DNA from: Leucobacter sp.
GTDB taxonomy: Bacteria; Actinomycetota; Actinomycetes; Actinomycetales; Microbacteriaceae
DNA length: 18,188 nt
NCBI GenBank assembly: GCA_012510755.1
Contig: JAAZHL010000061.1
Location: 1-18,188 of the forward strand
Direction: 5' to 3'
Position numbers and translations under genes: made by a program. Within the stretch, counting starts at the first letter, position 1. Each line of letters opens with the position of its first letter. The notes beneath the pieces were generated by a model, which searched no databases, was not told the DNA's origin, and saw only the letters and a program-made list of their open reading frames with translations. Shown in pieces: positions 15,101-18,188 of the stretch.

Positions 15101-15543
15101 GATTCTTCTCCCCTAACTACCAGGGTTGAGATTGCGGTTACCACGTGGGCCCCATCGGCATCGCTGATCTCGGTCGACGAGGTCACCATGCTGTTGCCGC
15201 CTAGCTGCTTGACACTTGTCACGGTCATCACGCCGGTCAGCTCGTCTCCGGCAACGATTGGTCTCGAATAGCTGAATCGTTGGTCGCCGTGTACGACCCG
15301 CGAGAAATCAACCGCAGCCTCATCGTCATCAAGCAGCTGCTGCAAGGTGGCGTCTTGCACCACGATTGCAAAAGTGGGCGGCGCCACCACATCACGAAAG
15401 CCGGCTGCGCGCGCGGCCTCAACGTCGCGGTGCAAGGGTGCGTGGCTTTGCACTGCGCGCGCAAACTCACGCACCTTCTCGCGACCGACAAGGTATGGCG
15501 CCGTCGGCGCATACCTCTTGCCTTGAATATCTACATTCACCAT
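15097..15543 (-). CDS. FAS1-like/MaoC N-terminal dehydratase subunit, HadA-like
   Basis: This 148-residue hot-dog protein resembles the FAS1-like dehydratase domain family (HadA of mycobacteria). The N-terminus VDIQGKRYAPTAPYLVGREK and the block FRDVVAPPTFAIV (69-81) are characteristic. The catalytic D-x-NP-x-H pattern is degenerate here (QSHAPLHRD), as expected for the partner that contributes substrate binding while the HadB-like subunit carries catalysis. The stop overlaps the next start by 4 nt, which fits a stoichiometric heterodimer. ATG 15543 lies 20 nt after the DUF937 stop and has no clear Shine-Dalgarno sequence, so expression may depend partly on read-through from the DUF937 gene. 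Confidence 0.85.
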   Translation of the reverse strand: MVNVDIQGKRYAPTAPYLVGREKVREFARAVQSHAPLHRDVEAARAAGFRDVVAPPTFAIVVQDATLQQLLDDDEAAVDFSRVVHGDQRFSYSRPIVAGDELTGVMTVTSVKQLGGNSMVTSSTEISDADGAHVVTAISTLVVRGEES

Positions 15544-15563
15544 GCAGATCAGTCTAGAACGTG

Positions 15564-16169
15564 TTACTTGCCGCCCAGCAGCCCACCCAGCAACCCGCCA
15601 AGCCCACCGCCTGAACCAGATTTCGAATCGCCGCCAAGCAGGCCGCCTAGCAGATCGCCAAGACCGCCGCCCGAGTTCGAGCTCGACCCGCCACCAAGCA
15701 AACCACCAAGTAGGTCGCCAATACCGCCACCGTCAGCGTTCGATGATGAAGATGATGCAGAAGAAGAGCCGCTCATCTTATTCGCCAAATAGCCCATCAC
15801 GATTGGCGCCAGAATTGGCAGGAGCTTAGGAATCAGGTCACCAATGCCACCGCCCGACTGCTGACTCAACGCTTGCGCAACAGCGTCTTGTTTGTCACCG
15901 AGCACATGCTTGACGATCTTCTCACCGTCGTTCGTGTCGACACCTTTCAAGGTCGCGACCGGTGCACCCTCGTGCTTCTTCAGGGCTGCAGTGAGCTTCT
16001 CTGCCCCGTCAGTGTTCGAAGCATTAACCGCCATGCCACCGAGCAGCCCCGGTAACGTTTGCTCGACTGCCTGCTTTGCAGTCGCCTCATCAACACCGAA
16101 GCTCGACGCAATGTCGCCAATCGGCACACTGTTCAGCAGATCAGAAATGTTGGGGCTGCCAGAAGCCAT
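15564..16169 (-). CDS. DUF937 family protein with Gly/Leu-rich C-terminal repeats
   Basis: This 201-residue protein has an N-terminal domain (about 1-105) with the DUF937 pattern (ISDLLNSVPIGDIASSFGVD, AVEQTLPGLLGGM and VKHVLGDKQDAVAQALSQQSG), a hydrophobic stretch LIPKLLPILAPIVMGYLANK (about 113-132), a serine-rich linker, and a low-complexity tail with three copies of the pattern GGGxGxLLGGLLGG. The family, which includes E. coli YidB, has no established function. No signal peptide is present. Start ATG 16169 is preceded by GAGGA about 8 nt upstream. It is upstream of, and in the same direction as, the hadA-like gene with a 20-nt gap, and divergent from the acyl-CoA carboxylase gene. Confidence 0.85.
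   Translation of the reverse strand: MASGSPNISDLLNSVPIGDIASSFGVDEATAKQAVEQTLPGLLGGMAVNASNTDGAEKLTAALKKHEGAPVATLKGVDTNDGEKIVKHVLGDKQDAVAQALSQQSGGGIGDLIPKLLPILAPIVMGYLANKMSGSSSASSSSSNADGGGIGDLLGGLLGGGSSSNSGGGLGDLLGGLLGGDSKSGSGGGLGGLLGGLLGGK
15570..15731 (-). repeat. Three tandem 60-bp units encoding GGGxGxLLGGLLGG
   Basis: The 3' end of the DUF937 gene holds units at 15672-15731 and 15612-15671 (20 codons each) and a truncated third at 15570-15611 (14 codons). Each encodes GGG(I/L)G(D/G)LLGGLLGG; the first two end in a 6-residue Ser-rich spacer. The exact 60-bp period suggests expansion by replication slippage or unequal recombination. Confidence 0.8.
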
Positions 16170-16376
16170 GATGATCCTCGTTTCTCGAGATGCCGCGCAC
16201 GCGCGTGCTCAGGTGAGCTACTGCAAATCTTACTTAGCACCCCCGACGCGCTCATATAGGCTTCAGTTCAAATCACGCAGCAGCGTCTCGAATATGTCAA
16301 TTTCGGCAACGATACTCGCGAAGCCTTGTTTGGTATATCCAACGTCGAGGCACCTCACTGGAATATGCTGGAACTC

Positions 16377-18146
16377 ATGTCGCGCATTCGCAAAGTGCTC
16401 ATCGCTAACCGCGGTGAGATCGCCGTACGTATTATTCGCGCCGCAGCTGACAGCGGCATCGCATCAGTTGCGGTCTACGCAGACCAAGATCGAGACGCCC
16501 TACACTCGCGTCTCGCAGATGAGTCCTATGCGCTTGGTGGCACCACCAGCGCAGAAACCTATCTGGTAATCGACAAGCTGCTCGCCATCGCCCGACGCTC
16601 AGGCGCCGATGCAGTGCACCCTGGCTATGGGTTTCTTGCAGAGAACGCCGATTTCGCGCGCGCCGTCATTGACGCTGGCCTCACCTGGATCGGCCCAGGA
16701 CCCGAAGCAATCGAGCGGCTTGGCGACAAGGTCAGCGCGCGGCACGTCGCCGAGCAGGTTGGAGCCCCGCTCGCGGCAGGCACCAGCAACCCGGTACAGA
16801 ATGCTGACGAGGTGCTTGCCTTCGCTGACGAAGTTGGCCTACCGATCGCAATCAAAGCCGCATTCGGCGGCGGTGGACGCGGCCTCAAGGTTGCCTACCA
16901 CCGTGATGAGGTCGCTGAACTCTTTGACTCGGCCACGCGCGAAGCAGTCGCAGCGTTTGGGCGTGGAGAATGCTTCGTCGAAAAATATCTCGAAAAGCCT
17001 CGCCACGTCGAAACGCAGTGTCTCGCCGATCAGCATGGCAACGTAGTTGTCGTTTCAACCCGCGACTGCTCGCTGCAGCGCCGCCACCAGAAACTCGTCG
17101 AAGAAGCGCCCGCACCCTTCTTGAGCGATGAGCAGAACGCGCAGCTATACCGCGCTTCGAAGGCGATCTTGAAAGCAGTCGGCTATGTCGGGGCCGGCAC
17201 CTGCGAATTCTTGGTAGCCCGCGACGGCACCATCTCATTCCTCGAGGTCAACACTCGTCTGCAGGTCGAGCACCCGGTGAGTGAAGAAGTTACCGGCATC
17301 GATCTCGTTCGCGAACAGTTTCGCATCGCCGAGGGCGGCGTCATCGATTACGATGACCCCACCACCCACGGCCACTCATTCGAGTTTCGCATCAATGGCG
17401 AAGACCCCGGCAATGGCTTTTTGCCGGCCCCCGGCCCAGTCACCCTGTTTCGTGCGCCGAGCGGCCCCGGCGTACGGGTCGACACAGGTGTCACGTCGGG
17501 CGATGTAGTTTCGGGCGCCTTCGATTCAATGCTCGGCAAGGTCATCGTCACCGGCGCAACCCGTGAAGAAGCACTACAGCGAGCCCGCCGCGCACTTGAT
17601 GAGTTCGAAGTGCAAGGGCTGCCCACGGTGCTGCCTTTCCACCGCAAGATTGTGCGTGACCCTGCCTTTGTGGCAGCTGACGGCACCTTTGGCGTGTACA
17701 CCCTGTGGATCGAAAACGAGTTCGACAACGATATTTCGCCCTGGGAAGGTGAAATGCAATCGATCGCGAGCGAACCTAAACGGCAGACTGTCGCGGTCGA
17801 GGTCGATGGGCGTCGGGTCGAGGTCACGATGCCGGCAAACCTGATGCCGCTCGGCGACCAAGACGTGACCCGTGGGCCAGCTCCCAAGCGCGCGAAGAAC
17901 GGTGGCGTTGCGGGGTCAAGCAGCGGCTCCGTGACTGCGCCAATGCAGGCAACCGTTATCAAGGTGGCCGTGACTGAAGGCCAACTCGTACAGGCAGGCG
18001 ACCATCTCGTTGTGCTCGAAGCCATGAAAATGGAACAGGCGATTTCTGCCCCGCATGCGGGTGTGGTGACGGGGATCGACGCACCTGTCGGTCAGACGGT
18101 CGCCTCTGGTCACCTGCTGCTGAGCGTGGTTGCCGAGTCAGAGTAA
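16377..18146 (+). CDS. accBC: Acetyl/propionyl-CoA carboxylase alpha subunit (biotin carboxylase plus biotin carrier protein)
   Basis: This 589-residue protein fuses biotin carboxylase (about 1-450) and biotin carboxyl carrier (about 515-585) domains, the usual actinobacterial layout and length. The N-terminus RKVLIANRGEIAVRIIRAA is diagnostic. The ATP-grasp glycine loop GGGGRGLK is at 164-171, the active-site block EVNTRLQVEHPVSEEVTG follows, and the biotinylated lysine is K551 in LEAMKMEQ. With a separate carboxyltransferase beta subunit (not in the window) it would make malonyl-CoA or methylmalonyl-CoA for lipid synthesis. ATG 16377 is chosen because homologues begin just before KVLIANRGE; ATG 16365 and ATG 16326 are in frame but would add residues atypical of the family. 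The Shine-Dalgarno sequence is weak (TGGAA). The gene is divergent from the DUF937 gene across a 207-nt gap. Confidence 0.94.
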   Translation: MSRIRKVLIANRGEIAVRIIRAAADSGIASVAVYADQDRDALHSRLADESYALGGTTSAETYLVIDKLLAIARRSGADAVHPGYGFLAENADFARAVIDAGLTWIGPGPEAIERLGDKVSARHVAEQVGAPLAAGTSNPVQNADEVLAFADEVGLPIAIKAAFGGGGRGLKVAYHRDEVAELFDSATREAVAAFGRGECFVEKYLEKPRHVETQCLADQHGNVVVVSTRDCSLQRRHQKLVEEAPAPFLSDEQNAQLYRASKAILKAVGYVGAGTCEFLVARDGTISFLEVNTRLQVEHPVSEEVTGIDLVREQFRIAEGGVIDYDDPTTHGHSFEFRINGEDPGNGFLPAPGPVTLFRAPSGPGVRVDTGVTSGDVVSGAFDSMLGKVIVTGATREEALQRARRALDEFEVQGLPTVLPFHRKIVRDPAFVAADGTFGVYTLWIENEFDNDISPWEGEMQSIASEPKRQTVAVEVDGRRVEVTMPANLMPLGDQDVTRGPAPKRAKNGGVAGSSSGSVTAPMQATVIKVAVTEGQLVQAGDHLVVLEAMKMEQAISAPHAGVVTGIDAPVGQTVASGHLLLSVVAESE

Positions 18147-18188
18147 TAACCTCGCAGCAATGCACTATGGAATACCAACCGGGGCACC

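Noticed and set aside
15280..15792. A plus-strand frame with a striking Pro/Ser-rich repetitive end
   Set aside because: The repeat is the complement of the Gly/Leu repeats of the DUF937 gene, which has a ribosome binding site and family motifs on the other strand.
16334..16339. TATATC as a -10 box for the acyl-CoA carboxylase gene
   Set aside because: No acceptable -35 sequence lies 16-18 nt upstream (GATACT at 17 nt), so the promoter cannot be supported.
1..18188. CRISPR arrays, tRNA/rRNA genes, insertion sequences, prophage genes, or a new defence system
   Set aside because: Nearly all of the sequence is covered by recognisable housekeeping or metabolic genes. The gaps are at most about 220 nt and contain no array, transposase or RNA-gene signature that I can see.

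Overview
The window is ordinary-looking chromosome from a high-GC Gram-positive bacterium (Actinomycetota), most likely Microbacteriaceae. The gene families, frequent GTG starts, the fused biotin carboxylase/biotin carrier subunit, the FAS1-like plus MaoC dehydratase pair next to murB, and a surface protein with an LSNTG-type sortase signal all point that way. The family-level assignment is inference from gene content; no 16S gene or other taxonomic marker is present. I see no tRNA, rRNA, CRISPR array, insertion sequence, integrase or phage gene.

Layout. (1) 1-3047, plus strand: the last codons of xseB, a DUF4245 membrane protein, a beta-carbonic anhydrase and a class II fumarase, closed by a strong 21-bp hairpin. 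The fumarase is split by an apparent 1-nt deletion near 1757. (2) 3048-5964, plus strand: a leader with PHO-box-like 11-nt repeats, then a large secreted, sortase-anchored metallophosphoesterase, ending in a hairpin shared with the convergent gene. (3) 5946-13305, minus strand, in transcription order from the right: acyl-CoA oxidase, proline iminopeptidase, an MTA/SAH-deaminase-like amidohydrolase, a PIN-PhoH protein and an acyl-CoA-dehydrogenase-like flavoprotein. (4) 13527-16169, minus strand: a DUF937 protein with Gly/Leu repeats, then a tightly overlapping hadA-like/hadB-like/murB set. (5) 16377-18146, plus strand: the alpha subunit (BC plus BCCP) of an acyl-CoA carboxylase, divergent from the DUF937 gene.

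How the genes fit together. Several concern acyl-CoA and fatty-acid metabolism: carboxylation to malonyl- or propionyl-type units (acc), beta-hydroxyacyl dehydration (had pair) and acyl-CoA oxidation (oxidase and dehydrogenase-like protein). Carbonic anhydrase could supply bicarbonate to the carboxylase, and murB supplies cell-wall precursor. The phosphoesterase probably scavenges phosphate at the surface.

The observations most worth a second look are two apparent lesions in otherwise intact genes (the fumarase frameshift, and an amber codon in the oxidase followed by an in-frame Ala/Lys-rich tail), the PHO-box-like leader, and the missing usual catalytic glutamate in the acyl-CoA-dehydrogenase-like protein. 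I did not find a convincing new defence, mobile or biosynthetic system here.
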